From Hormiphora californensis (lineage: Eukaryota; Ctenophora; Tentaculata; Cydippida; Pleurobrachiidae): 64,000 bases of DNA. Each line of letters begins with the position of its first letter. Within the stretch, counting starts at the first letter, position 1. The stretch spans positions 1,351,966-1,415,965 of the forward strand of contig CM035351.1 in assembly GCA_020137815.1 (NCBI GenBank), written 5' to 3'. Both the position numbers and the translations under genes were made by a program. Shown here one piece after another: positions 1-12,029 of this stretch. The notes under the pieces were generated by a model. The model saw nothing but the letters and a program-made list of their open reading frames with translations, had not been told where the DNA came from and did not search any database.

Positions 1-684
1 GTTGCATTTGAAAGCTGTTATCATCCTCTTTCCAACGCTACCAAAACGATTTCTGTACCTTATCTGGAACCGGAGATATGATTGATTATGTATTCCCCCC
101 TAGCGCGGTATTCCCTCCAGGCCCCTTATATTATATTATAAGGGGCCTGCAACGTATGCCAAGGGGGCCAGCAACGTTTGCCAATTCATTTTCAAAAAAC
201 GGAACCGATCTCTCTGAACAGCGTTGAAAAGCGCTGCCTTATCCCTATCGGGGGCTAGCAGCGTTTGCCAATGAAAAGCGCTGCCTTATCCCGCCAGCTG
301 CGTTTGCCAACCGATCTCTTCGCCTTTGCTTGAAAAGCGCTGCCTTATCCCGCGTTTGCCAACGCGTTTGCCACAGTCTCGTAAGCCGTACGCGTACTCC
401 TCGTCAGTGGGGCCTGTAGCGTATGCCAACCGAAGAGCCAGTCAATGGTGAAAAGCGTTAAAATTCGGGTGACTCGAGGCACTAACATTTTCATCGAATT
501 TGTTGGTCGAGACGAGTCAGCCGTGAGGTTTGCCCGTTAGGGTCTAGATAGCCTAATAGAGCTATGTTTGGATTTATCGGTTGATTCTATCAGTCATCTA
601 TCGGATATAATTTAATGAGGAAGTTTTATTTTCTCCTTCTGGCTGATCAAAATTAGTAGGCGGGGTTTTTAATTTTTGTTGTAG
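1..684. repeat. Intergenic stretch with short dispersed repeats and a 30-bp palindrome
   Basis: No gene is seen here. The motif GCGTTTGCCAA (or CGTATGCCAA) recurs about seven times between 150 and 430. A second motif, GAAAAGCGCTGCCTTATCCC, occurs three times between 230 and 355, so the stretch is a degenerate mosaic of two short repeats. Positions 119-148 form an AT-centred palindrome whose arms are AGGCCCCTTATA and its complement. It could be the far end of a transposon or a decayed satellite. Confidence 0.55.
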
Positions 685-839
685 AAGTTCAAGTTCAAGT
701 TCAATTATATTTTTACACAATACATAAAACGTGATGAAATTCCCATCGCGTGGGTCCTCCTTGTCAAATTGTTTATTTACAGTCCCTTACTTAACATAAA
801 AACATAAACAGCATGAGCAGCAAAACAACATTTACAGCC

Positions 840-3824
840 TCACACAACGTTCTTTCTTCCTGCCTCTCTGAAATCATTTGGGACCGTCGTGTAGCCACGC
901 ACCGGTGGTCTGTCATGGAATTGCTTCATGAATGCACCCAACTTAGCCTTTAACCCAGGAAGTGTGCCTGAAAGAGTAACCTCTCGAGGGAGTCTGTTCC
1001 ATAGTTGAGGTGCCCTGAAGCTGAACGAGTTGTACAACTGACCTGCCCATTTGGAATCTGCCCAGTAAGGGTATTTCTGTGTCTTTGCCTGGACTCCTAA
1101 CCGGCCAATCTGGAACTCCATTTGCACACAGTTGGGTACTAGCCCGTGATAGATTTTCCAAACGTGTATCATCTCATATCGTTGACGTCTTCTCTGGAGG
1201 GACATGAGATCCAGCGCCTCTAGACGCTGCCAATAGTCCAGCTCCTTCATCCCTTGGATCTTCCGGGTAAATGCCCGTTGGACGTTCTCTACTGCCTGGA
1301 TGTCAGCGATTCTCGTTGGATACCACACCAGACAGCAGTATTCCAAAATGGGTCGAACCAACGCCTTATATAGGGTTAGCAGTACCTCACGGGATCTACT
1401 CCTGAATGCACAGAATATCCATCCTGCCATCATGTTAGCTCTCCTCACAATATCACCAATGTGATGAGTCCACGTACCATCCGCCGAAAGCCAAACGCCC
1501 AAATCTTTCACATGCTGCTCTGGCTCCACCACAGTCCCTCCCGAAGTAACATAGGATAAGGTTTCTGCAGCGAAAGGCAGCTCTCTCAGGAGTTTAGATC
1601 TGCCTAGCGAGTAGTTTACCAGTTGAAATTTTTCCTCGTGAAGTCTCATATTATTAGTCAGAGACCACTGACTCACATTTCCCAAGTCCTTCTGGAGTTC
1701 TGCCTGGTCTAGCAATGTCCGTACTACCTGTATGAGCTTCGTGTCGTCTGCAAACGACAAAGCGTCAGCACTTGACAAAGACTCCTTCAAGTCGATTACG
1801 TAAAAGATGAACAAAATAGGGCCCAGCACGCTTCCCTGGATCACACTACTTAGGACCCACTCCCACCGCGACTGCTCCCCATCCACTAGCACTGCTTGCT
1901 TCCTATTTGTTAGGAATTCCTTGATCCAGGCAAGTAGCTTTCCTCGTACACCATATTTTTGTAGTTTTCTCAGTAGGACCCCAGTATCAACACGGTCAAA
2001 CGCTTTCTGGAAGTCCAGATATAGCACATCAACTTCGTTGTTATCCGTTAGATGTTTGAGAACCCTGTCAATGTGTGCAAGCAGATGAGTCATTGTACTT
2101 CTCCCTTTTCTGAACCCATGTTGACCGTTACAATGTAGTTCTGCCCTCTCAAGGAACTCAGTCAGATGATTCCTGATAATTCTCTCAAATGTTTTCGAAA
2201 GATGAGACGTCAGTGATACTGGCCTATAGTTCCCTGGTGCTGAACGATCACCTTTCTTGAAAATGGGGCAGATGAACTGCTCCTTCATAACGGGTGGTAT
2301 TGTACCAGATTCAAACGAGGACTACCATATAATCCAGATGGGATAGGACAAGGTTCGACGGCAGTTCTTCAAGACTATGGACGGTATGTCACCAGGAGGG
2401 GCCGCTGAATTCGGTTTCAGTTCCTTTAGTGCCTGTTCAATGTCCGCCTTCGTGAAGCTGATATCGCTTATTTCCGCTTCATTTTCCTCAATGTTCTCCA
2501 CTGCCTTTTCCGGGTCCACATCCAGTGGGTTGCTAAACACTCTAACATACTGACTCTGTAGGAGTTCTGCTTTCTCCTTCGAGTTCGTGGTAAGCGAACC
2601 ATCCTGCCTCTGGAGTGGAGCCACCGCTGATTTGACCTTGGATAGAGATTTAGCATGACTGTAGAAGAATTTAGGGTTCACTTTGATTGCGGAAGCAGCT
2701 CGTACTTCATCCCCCTGCTCCTTTTCTTTTACATGAGCTTTGACGGCGAGCGTTATTTTCCCGGCCAACTCCTCAATTTTGAGCTTCGTCGTGCCTTTTG
2801 CGTTTACCATTCTCTTGTTCAACTTTCTTCTCCTGCTACGAAGGTGCCGGAGTGTTTTGTCCTTCCGTTTACTTTTCCAACGTTTCAGCTCAGTGAAGAT
2901 CTTACAGACCTGGAGGACCGTAAGTCTCACTACCTCTAAGAAGCTACCATCGGGGTCTTCCATTTCTGTACACAGTAGTTGAAGCTGATCCCAGTCCACC
3001 TCGTCAAAGGCAGAGTTTAGCCTATCAAAGTCAGCTTTTAAAAGATTAAGTTCCGCAAAGTCTGACATAACACGATCGTCCCTGGGAGTCTTCGCCGTGC
3101 AATTGTAGGTCAGGGTACATGTAACCATCTCATGATCAGAAATCCCGAGGTCCTCACCCCTAGTTGAAAGGACATAATCGGGACGGTTGGTTAGCACCAG
3201 ATCTAAGACGTTCTCTCCTCTGGTAGGAAAATTGACCATTTGGCTGAGAGAATTATCATCTACCAAGTTACCCATAATATTGTACAAGGGATGGTCAATA
3301 GTTTCATACAACCCTCCTCTCCATTTCAGGAGTGGGAGATTAAAATCACCCATCAACCACAGGTCCGGAACTGTTTTTTCCCGGCTATGAGTATCAATAA
3401 ACGTCTGCAGTTTTTTCACCAGTCTCTGAAAAGCTGTTGCATCTGTACCAGCTCGATATATAACTGCCACTATTGAGTGGGTGTTGCCCATATAGACGGC
3501 TGCCAGGTTGTTACTTGTGTCCGAATACTCCACTTGATCTGATATAGCGAGGCTAGAGTGGACATACAGGGCACATCCTCCTCCTATCCTGCCCTGCCTA
3601 TCGCATCTCACCAGGTTATATCCGGAAATCTTCAGCTGGGCCTCCGCCATATACCCTCTCCACCAGGTTTCCGTTATGCCCAGGAAAGCCACAGGAGTGG
3701 TCTCGTCGTCCACCATGTCTCGTACCACCTCAAGTTTCCAGGTAGTCTCCGCGGATGGACAAAAACTCCTGGCATTTAGGAGGTGAAACTTTGAAGTATG
3801 GGGTGTATTCCTGCTGTTCCCCAA
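840..3824 (-). pseudogene. LINE ORF2: endonuclease-reverse transcriptase with one in-frame stop
   Basis: This ORF encodes the enzyme that nicks target DNA and primes reverse transcription. Residues 1 to about 250 are an APE-like endonuclease: LLNARSF near the start, GITETWW, MGDFNLP and GISDHEMV near the domain's end. A Lys/Arg-rich linker follows. The reverse transcriptase has the FKKGD/NYRPVSL block, LDFQKAFDRVD, GSVLGPILF and the catalytic FADD box, then a CR1-type C terminus. The only defect seen is a TAG at 2324-2322. The same frame is open on both sides, with 11 codons between the stop and the next Met at 2288, so this looks like a single nonsense change (CAG to TAG would suffice). Total length is about 994 codons, normal for the clade. 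The start at 3824 overlaps the end of ORF1 by 49 nt in another frame. Confidence 0.85.
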
Positions 3825-5349
3825 GTTGTTTTCATACTTCCTCCCCCTAGCGGATCCACCACCTGAGTCTTGAACTCCAGTAACTGTAGGACCACCGATT
3901 GCTGTATTTCTGCCTTCATGACCTCCAGTGCTTTCAGTAAAAAATCCTTTGTTAGGGGCTCTTCCCTCTTCACTTCTGGTTTCTCTTTACGAGGTTCGGC
4001 ATTTATCTTTTCCAGTGTCTCCAGGAGAAACTCCTTAGTTACTGGTCCTCCAACTTTTTCTGTCTCCAGCATTTTCCTCTGCCGCTTAGCTCTAAACGCC
4101 GTGTCTGCTGTGTCTCCTACCTGAGCAGAGGGTTTCCATGCCGTTGTCCGCTTTGACCCTTCTGGTTTCCAGGGGTTCTGGGGTTCCTCTCTTGTCCTAC
4201 TAGTGTGCAATAGGTGTGTCATTCTACACTGGTTGTCGTAGCACGCCCTTCTTGCATCGGAACCCTTACACAGGGGTGGATGATGAAACTTGCACTGTGC
4301 TCCCTTGATGCAGCCATAACGTTTGGAACCTCCATAGTTGCAGAATCTCTTGCAAAGTACCGGGTGAAGTTTTGGGCATGATTTTCCGTTCACCAATTGA
4401 TCTCCTTTTCTGCCGTGTCTGCAATTTTTGTTTAGAAAGTAACTGCATACATTTCCGGAGTTTATGTCCAATGTTTTGTCCCCATCCTCTGTACCTTTCT
4501 TACTCGTATCTTCTTTTTTCTCTGCCGCCTTGTTGTCGTCAGCGTCGACCTTCTCGTCACCATCCTTCTCGGTGCCGACTGTCTTCTTATCCTCCGTCTC
4601 ATTCGGGTCTTGGTTCTGCTCCTCCCTGTCAGTATTTTCCTCATTTTTCTTCCAGCAGCAAAAGCATAACCAATGGGGGTGCTATTTGGGGGAGATTTTT
4701 TTTTGCAACAGATATCCCAAAAGTTAAGACGGATTCTGGTAGAGTAGGCCCTAATTAGCAAATGTACGAAAGGGGAAGGTCTAGATCTTTGTGATCTTTG
4801 TGTTCAGGGGGTTTTTGTAGATAAGAAAAAGTTTAGAACTTATCCCCTAAAAACGACTGTTCCCGATATCGTATAGCTCTAAAACTTTGCAGATCGGCTT
4901 TATATGATAAAATACAAAGTTGGTAAAAATTTCAGACCTTTAGCTCAAAATTCATTTTCATGACCGGAATGAACTTTGTTCATTCTCTCAATCAGGAGTC
5001 CATTTGACTTCAGAATTTTATTAGAAATGTTTGGCAATCGATTATCTGCAAAATGCGACCAACGAGAGCCAAAACGGACCACCACAAGACACGCGGTGAT
5101 CTGATCTCCAAAGTCGGTCAGGACATTCATAATCCTTGCCAAATATGACCTAGTTTTGCACGGTTGCCGACATCGGATAGGTCTAAAATTTAGCACAGTG
5201 GCTCTAAACAATGTGTAGATGAGATTAGCAAAGTTTCAGGCTTAAAGCTCAAAATTCATTTTTATGACTGGAATGAACTTTGTTCATTCTCTCAATCAGG
5301 AGGTCATTTGACTCCAGAATTTCAATAAATGTGTTTGGCAATCAATAAA

Positions 5350-7640
5350 CTGCCAAATGGGATCGGATCACATTGGAGAATCTGACCCAGCACCCGATGG
5401 ATCAGATCACATTATAGAAATCTGGTCCACCACCCATGGATCAGATCACATAACATGTATCTTATCCATCACCCCATGGATCAGATCATATTTTAGGGAT
5501 CTGGTCCGCCAACCCATGGATCAGATCACATTATAAGGATCTGGTCCACTACCCATGGATCAGATCACATTTTAGGGATTTAATTCACCACCCATGGATC
5601 AGATCACATTTTAGGGATCTAGTCCGCCAACCCATGGATCAGATCACATTATAAGGATCAAATTAAAGGGAGCTGATCCACCACCCAATGGATCTGATCT
5701 CATTTTAGGGATCTGATCTACCACCCATGGATCAGATCACATTATAGGGATCTGGTCCACCAACCCATGGATCAGATCACATAATAGGGATATTATCCAT
5801 CACCCCATCGATCAGATCACATTTTAGGGATCTGATCTACCACCCATGGATCAGATCACATTATAGATATCTGATCCACCACCATATGGATCAGATCATA
5901 TTATAGGGATCTGGTCCACCAACCCATGGATCAGATCACATAATAAGGATCTTATCCATCACCCCATCGATCATATCACATTTTAGGGATCTGGTCAGCC
6001 AACCCATGGATCAGATCACATTATAAGGATCTGGTCCACCACCCATGGATCAGATCACAGTTTAGGGATTTAATTCACCACCCATGGATCAGATCACATT
6101 TTAGGGATCTGGTCCGCCAACCCATGGATCAGATCACATTATAAGGATCTGGTCCACCACCCATGGATCAGATCACATTTTAGGGATCTGATCTACCACC
6201 CATGGATCAGATCACATTATAGGGATCTGGTCCACCAACCCATGGATCAGATCACATAATAGGGATATTATCCATCACCCCATCGATCAGATCACATTTT
6301 AGGGATCTGATCTACCACCCATGGATCAGATCACATTATAGATATCTGATCCACCACCATATGGATCAGATCATATTATAGGGATCTGGTCCACCAACCC
6401 ATGGATCAGATCACATAATAAGGATCTTATCCATCACCCCATCGATCATATCACATTTTAGGGATCTGGTCAGCCAACCCATGGATCAGATCACATTATA
6501 AGGATCTGGTCCACCACCCATGGATCAGATCACATTTTAGGGATTTAATTCACCACCCATGGATCAGATCACATTTTAGGGATCTGGTCCGCCAACCCAT
6601 GGATCAGATCACATTATAAGGATCTGGTCCACCACCCATGGATCAGATCACATTTTAGGGATCTGATCTACCACCCATGGATCAGATCACATTATAGGGA
6701 TCTGGTCCACCAACCCATGGATCAGATCACATAATAGGGATATTATCCATCACCCCATCGATCAGATCACATTTTAGGGATCTGATCTACCACCCATGGA
6801 TCAGATCACATTATAGATATCTGATCCACCACCCTATGGATCAGATCATATTATAGGGATCTGGTCCACCAACCCATGGATCAGATCACATAATAAGGAT
6901 CTTATCCATCACCCCATCGATCAGATCACATTTTAGGGATCTGGTCCGCCAACCCATGGATCAGATCACATTAGAAGGATCTGGTCCACCACCCATGGAT
7001 CAGATCACATTTTAGGGATTTAATTCACCACCCATGGATCAGATCACATTTTATGGATCTGGTCCGCCAACCCATGGATCAGATCACATTATAAGGATCT
7101 GGTCCACCACCCATAGATCAGATCACATTTTAGGGATCTTATACACCAACCCATGGATCAGATCTCATAACAGGTATCTTATCCATCACCCCATGGATCA
7201 GATCAAATTAAAGGGAGCTGATCCACCACCCCATGGATCAGATCTCATTTTAGGGATCTGATCTACCACCCATGGATCAGATCACATTATAGATATCTGA
7301 TCCACCACCCCATGGATCAGATCATATTATAGGGATCTGGTCCACTAACTCATGGATTAGATCACATATCAGGGATCTTATCCATCACCCATAGATCAGA
7401 TCACATTTTAGGGATCTGATCCACTACCCCATGGATCAGATCACATTTTAGGGATCTAGTCCGCCAACCCATGGATCAGATCACATTATAATGATCTGGT
7501 CCCCCACCCATGGATAAGATCACATTTTAGGGATCTGATCCACTACCCCATGGATCAGATCACATTTTAGGGATCTGGTCCACCAACCCATGGATCAGAT
7601 CATATAATAAGTATCTTATTCATCACCCCATGGATCAGAT
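5350..7640 (+). repeat. ~39-bp satellite array, left arm of the foldback
   Basis: Tandem units of about 39 bp built on CATGGATCAGATCACATT followed by a variable TTAGGGATCTGGTCC-like half and CCACC. There are nearly 60 units. Variant units recur in register: the block with CCCATCGATCATATCAC appears near 5960 and 6440, and a close relative near 6915. This indicates a higher-order repeat of about 475 bp (about 12 units). The array is rich in GATC and in NcoI-like CCATGG sites. Confidence 0.9.
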
Positions 7641-8465
7641 CCCTATAATATGATCTGATCCATGGGGTGGTGGATCAGATATCTTTAATGTGATCTGATT
7701 CATGGGTGGTAGAACAGATCCCTAAAATGAGATCTGATCCATGAGTTCGTGGATCATATCCCTATAATGTGATCTGATCCGTGGTAGATCAGATCCCTAA
7801 CATGATATCTGATCTATGGGTTGGTGGATAAGATCCCTAAATCTGATCTGATCCATGGGTGGTGGACCAGATCCCTAAAATGTGATCTGACCCATGGGGT
7901 GATGGGGGTGTTATGTGATCTGATCCATGGGTGGTGAATCAAATCCCTATAATGTGATCTGATCAATGGGTAGTGGACCAGATCCTTATAATGTGATCTG
8001 ATCCATAGGTTGGTGGATAAGATGCCTAAAATGTGATCTGATCCATGGGGTGATGGATAAGATCCCTGTTATGTGATCTGATCCATGGGTTGGTGGACCA
8101 GATCCCTATAATATGATCTGATCCATGGGGTGGTGGATCAGATATCTATAATGTGATCTGATCCATGGGTGGTAGATCAGATCCCTAAAATGAGATCTGA
8201 TCCATGGGGTGGTGGATCAGCTCTCTTTAATTTGATCTGATCCATGGGGTGATGGATAAGATACCTGTTATGTGATCTGATCCATGGGTTGGTGGATAAG
8301 ATCCCTGTTATGTGATCTGATCCATGGATTGGTGCACCAGATCCCTAAAATGTGATCTGACCCATGGGTGGTGGACCAGATCCTTATAATGTGATCTGAT
8401 CCATGGGCTGGTTGACCAGATTTCTATAATGTGATCTGATCCATCGGGTGCTGGGTCAGATTCTC
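7641..8465 (-). repeat. ~39-bp satellite array, inverted right arm of the foldback
   Basis: The same unit as at 5350-7640 but reverse-complemented (ATGTGATCTGATCCATGGG), about 21 copies. The switch in orientation occurs around 7630-7665. The right array is about one third the length of the left, so the arms have expanded or contracted unequally. Confidence 0.9.
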
Positions 8466-9600
8466 CAATGTGATCCGATCCCATTTGGCAGTTTATTGAT
8501 TGCCAAACACATTTATTGAAATTCTGGAGTCAAATGACCTCCTGATTGAGATAATGAACAAAGTTCATTCCAGTCATAAAAATGAATTTTGAGCTTTAAG
8601 CCTGAAACTTTGCTAATCTCATCTACACATTGTTTTAGACCTATCCGATGTCGGCAACCGTGCAAAACTAGGTCATATTTGGCAAGGATTATGAATGTCC
8701 TGACCGACTTTGGAGATCAGATCACCGCGTGTCTTGTGGTGGTCCGTTTTGGCTCTCGTTGGTCGCATTTTGCAGATAATCGATTGCCAAACATTTCTAA
8801 TAAAATTCTGAAGTCAAATGGACTCCTGATTGAGAGAATGAACAAAGTTCATTCCGGTCATGAAAATGAATTTTGAGCTAAAGGTCTGAAATTTTTACCA
8901 ACTTTGTATTTTATCATATAAAGCCGATCTGCAAAGTTTTAGAGCTCTACGATATCGGGAACAGTCGTTTTTAGGGGATAAGTTCTAAACTTTTTCTTAT
9001 CTACAAAAACCCCCTGAACACAAAGATCACAAAGATCTAGACCTTCCCCTTTCGTACACTTGCTAATTAGGGCCTACTCTACCAGAATCTGTCTTAACTT
9101 TTGGGATTTCAGTGATACAAATTTCAAATTGCACCCCCTAATAACCATACAGACCCAAGCCTGCTTCCCTCTACTGAGAACTTACATGCGTGTGCCCCTT
9201 GCCCACACAGAAAGCACCTCAATATGGGTTTTTTCCCAAGTTCGATCCTGTATTTTTCACCGCAGTCTTGACAGTCAATGGGAAACAACGTTTCTATCTG
9301 GAGAACTATCTTGTCCGCCAGCTCTCGCTTGTCTCGAGATTTCCCGTCCCGTCCCACTAGCGGTACTCCCAGAACCTTACATACCGGTTTCAGTTCATCG
9401 TTAGTTTTAACTTTCATCCGGCTAACGTTTTCCTCGTGGCTATCATCAAACTCGTAAACTTCGACAGCTTTCGCACCCTTGGCACCAGCCGCTGTCCTCA
9501 AGTTCGCCAACACTGTCTCCACTATTCCTGCATCATCGGACATAGCTGCAAATGATTTGAGGGGGGGTGCCGCCTCAAATTAATTTGTTTAAAGTAGTGT

Positions 9601-10117
9601 TGAAAAGTTTGAAAGTTTGAAACGCGTTCTTCTAGTTTCTACAATAAAACCCCGGCTACTAAAACTAAACATCCTCATTGATATGCGGCTAATAAACAAT
9701 CAACCGAGCCTTATTCTCGGATACCATTTAGTTTACTCGAATTGACCTTGCAGTTGCGTGGCTATGCTGTTTGAAAAAGACTGTCTAATTGTACCCTATT
9801 TGGGGCTTTTTGGCCAGATCACATGCTACTGCTATACATATGCTATTACATATTGTATTCTTGAACTGTTTTCTATAAATGTTTGAGGCGGGAAACTCAG
9901 GCGGTATGGCACCATATCGCAATTACTATTGTTGATATCAAGGTTCCCCATTTACAAACAGTATCTCATTAACATCTGGGTATCTCTGTTGACTATTATG
10001 GAAATTGAAAATTTGCTGACTGTTTTTGCAGAATCTGCAGAAATTACGGCGCCTGCAGACTGCAGCTACAACATAACACACCGTCATTATAACATCCATT
10101 ATCTCAGATATAGCACA
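9601..10117. other. Intergenic / upstream region of the phosphatase gene
   Basis: No gene is seen. It probably holds the LINE 5' end and then the promoter and 5' UTR of the gene that starts at 10118. The frame is open upstream from 9929, so an earlier in-frame Met (9929 or 9998) cannot be excluded. Confidence 0.4.
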
Positions 10118-11079
10118 ATGGCGAGTACAGAGGCAATGGAGGAGGTCCGTGAGTGGTTATCCAAGTTTTGTTCAGAGCACCCTGCAACATATGAGAGGGA
10201 GGAGAACCCTTTTAAAGTGATAGCATACTACGTTGCTAATAACGAGATACAGGGTGCATGTATGGATTGGGCAGCGTCATATCTCAGACAATTGTAAGTC
10301 CTTCACACTCCGACATTCATGATACAATTGTAAGTGTTATTATTGTCCTGCACACTCTGACATTCAGGGACCATCATGGTGGAATGTGGATATATCATAT
10401 TTCATTATTTCTCCAGCGATTTATTCATTTACCCGCCCTCTCTTAGGGAGTGCCCCCAGGAGTTCCTGCTCGTCCTCTCTTATCACATTGCAAAAGAGGT
10501 TGAGTTATTGGATGCGTCCCAGAATTTCACCCAACACGACACTGGCCAGGGGACCCAAACAGTGGCTCTGGATATAGCTCGCTGTGTGTTTGATAAGGTT
10601 CACCAGGTATGTGCTGGCCAGTGGCCTTGATATATTCTAACCCTCCTTACGTAAGGTAATTACCAAGGTGAACCAGGGTCGAGCAAGGCAATGTTGACAG
10701 TTGATGATGTATCTCCCGATCCTTTTTTGTCTAATGTCTGGTTCAGTGTGTCTTAGCATGTATCCACCTCATGTATGGAGATTGGAGAATGACCCTGCTG
10801 TTCGCACGATGTTGTGATAATCACACTGATTGTATGTAGGTGGGAATGGGAGAGAGAGAGGAGAGACAGACACAGAGAGAGGGGATAGATCTAGTGGTAT
10901 TAGAGAGACAGCATGGTTAATAATGCATTATGTGTGCAGGTGAGAGAGATATCACTCTCTCATATGAAGCTGCTGCGCTGCAGATTAGCAATGATCAGCT
11001 TGTAATGTGGTATTCCTGCATTGCTGAGGATCTGGACTTATGTTACTGTGATCTCTCTGTTTCTCTCTCTCTCTCTCTC

Positions 11080-11117
<38 letters not shown>

Positions 11118-11953
11118 ACAAACACACCCTCCCCTCCCCTCTCTCCCTCTCTTTGTCAGGTGTGTAATCGATGGCATAGTGCACCTGAGCTTCCCTACTT
11201 TGTGTGCGAGTACATGCTGAACGATAATAAACTGTTTTCTGGAGCCTGCTCCGATAGAAACAGAAGAAGGAAGATGGAGGACCGACACATTTGTGTGTCA
11301 AACCTGAATAACCTTCTGCAACTAGAGGTAAGGAATAGTAATTAATTAGTTTCATTAATATCATAGGGCATCTATAGGTTAGGTATGTCAGTATGTTAGA
11401 ATTCATATCAGGTACCGAAAATAATGCTTTCTGCATATTTATTAAAGAATTGTCGGGAACTGATCTTATTGCATTCCCGGGGTATTTGCCAACTATTGTT
11501 TATTAGTGTATATCACACCACATTAATACACTAATTCTTCGTGTTGTCAACGTGCTCTCATACAGTAATCTGCAAAAAGATCGTTCCACTGTCTCTCTCC
11601 AGTTTTTTGGCATGCCTCTCTCTCTTCTATCTTGCTTCTTCCCGAGGGAATATATGTTGTAGGAATGTCTGCAGATTTCTGAGTGCTCTTGGCGTCATTG
11701 GTCACATCATGCACACAGGTCTAGGGGTGATTCACTATGTAATTGGTGGCAGCACATATGGCACTTGTTATTGATGTAACCGCATCAAACAAGGTGAGAT
11801 AGAGAGATGCAGGAGCAGAGAGAGAGAGAGAGAGGAATGAAGGGTGAAATAAAAAGAGAGAAATGTTGTTCGTCACAGGAGGTATTTGACGTACCACTGC
11901 ATATAATTAGAACAATTTGACAGTCACGTGACATATTACGATCCATCCAAACC

Positions 11954-12029
<76 letters not shown>

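Larger units (their letters stand above)
4674..9140. mobile_element. Giant foldback DNA element with 8-bp target duplication
   Basis: The ends are inverted copies (GGGGGTGC at 4675, GCACCCCC at 9131-9138). They are flanked by ATAACCAA (4666-4673) and ATAACCAT (9141-9148), which match at 7 of 8 bases. The unique arms run from about 4674 to 5350 and 8465 to 9140. Each arm contains an internal direct duplication of about 290 bp; the motif GAACTTTGTTCATTCTCTCA recurs at about 4970 and 5275. The interior is a satellite that flips orientation near 7640. There is no transposase, so the element is non-autonomous. The 8-bp duplication fits hAT or P-type elements. The architecture resembles Drosophila FB/Galileo foldbacks, but this is analogy, not homology. 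An 88-89-aa ORF in each arm is mirrored and therefore not evidence of a gene. Confidence 0.9.
3776..9543 (-). pseudogene. LINE ORF1: zinc-finger RNA-binding protein, split by foldback insertion
   Basis: There are two pieces: 9543-9141 (N-terminal part) and 4665-3776 (C-terminal part). The N-terminal piece carries a PHD/RING-like Cys pattern (CQDCGEKY, CFLCGQGAHAC). Its last Cys pair (CFCC) lies in the other piece, just past the insertion point. The C-terminal piece has CCCH-type fingers (CSYFLNKNC, CKRFCNYGG, CKFHH, CRMTHL) after an acidic/lysine linker, then two similar EFLLETLE/DFLLKALE helices. Removing 4674-9140 plus one copy of the 8-bp duplication gives 1,293 nt, exactly 431 codons in one frame. 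Nucleic-acid binding is inferred from similar ORF1 proteins of CR1-type elements. The start at 9543 is the first Met of the open frame. Confidence 0.75.
685..9600 (-). mobile_element. CR1/L2-like non-LTR retrotransposon (LINE), interrupted by a foldback element
   Basis: The minus-strand order is ORF1 (zinc fingers), then ORF2 with an APE-type endonuclease, then reverse transcriptase, then a short 3' UTR. The 3' end falls at about 685-705, where about three copies of a 6-bp unit (GAACTT on the element strand) stand in place of poly(A). Such short 3' tandem repeats are typical of CR1/L2-type elements. The element is continuous at 685-4665 and 9141 to about 9600; 4674-9140 is a later insertion. 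The exact 5' end is not visible and I could not identify the LINE's own target duplication. ORF2 is nearly intact, so the copy is probably young. Confidence 0.85.

Noticed and set aside
4462-4761. 99-aa basic ORF overlapping LINE ORF1
   Set aside because: Alternative frame of the ORF1 acidic linker, running into the foldback arm.
5350-8465. CRISPR-like regular repeats
   Set aside because: Units are contiguous and all parts repeat, without unique spacers; the context is animal DNA. It is a satellite.
4945-8876. Near-identical ORFs of 88-95 aa at 4945-5211 (-) and 8589-8876 (+)
   Set aside because: They are the same sequence in the two inverted arms of the foldback element. Mirror-image openness is expected and no protein family is recognised.
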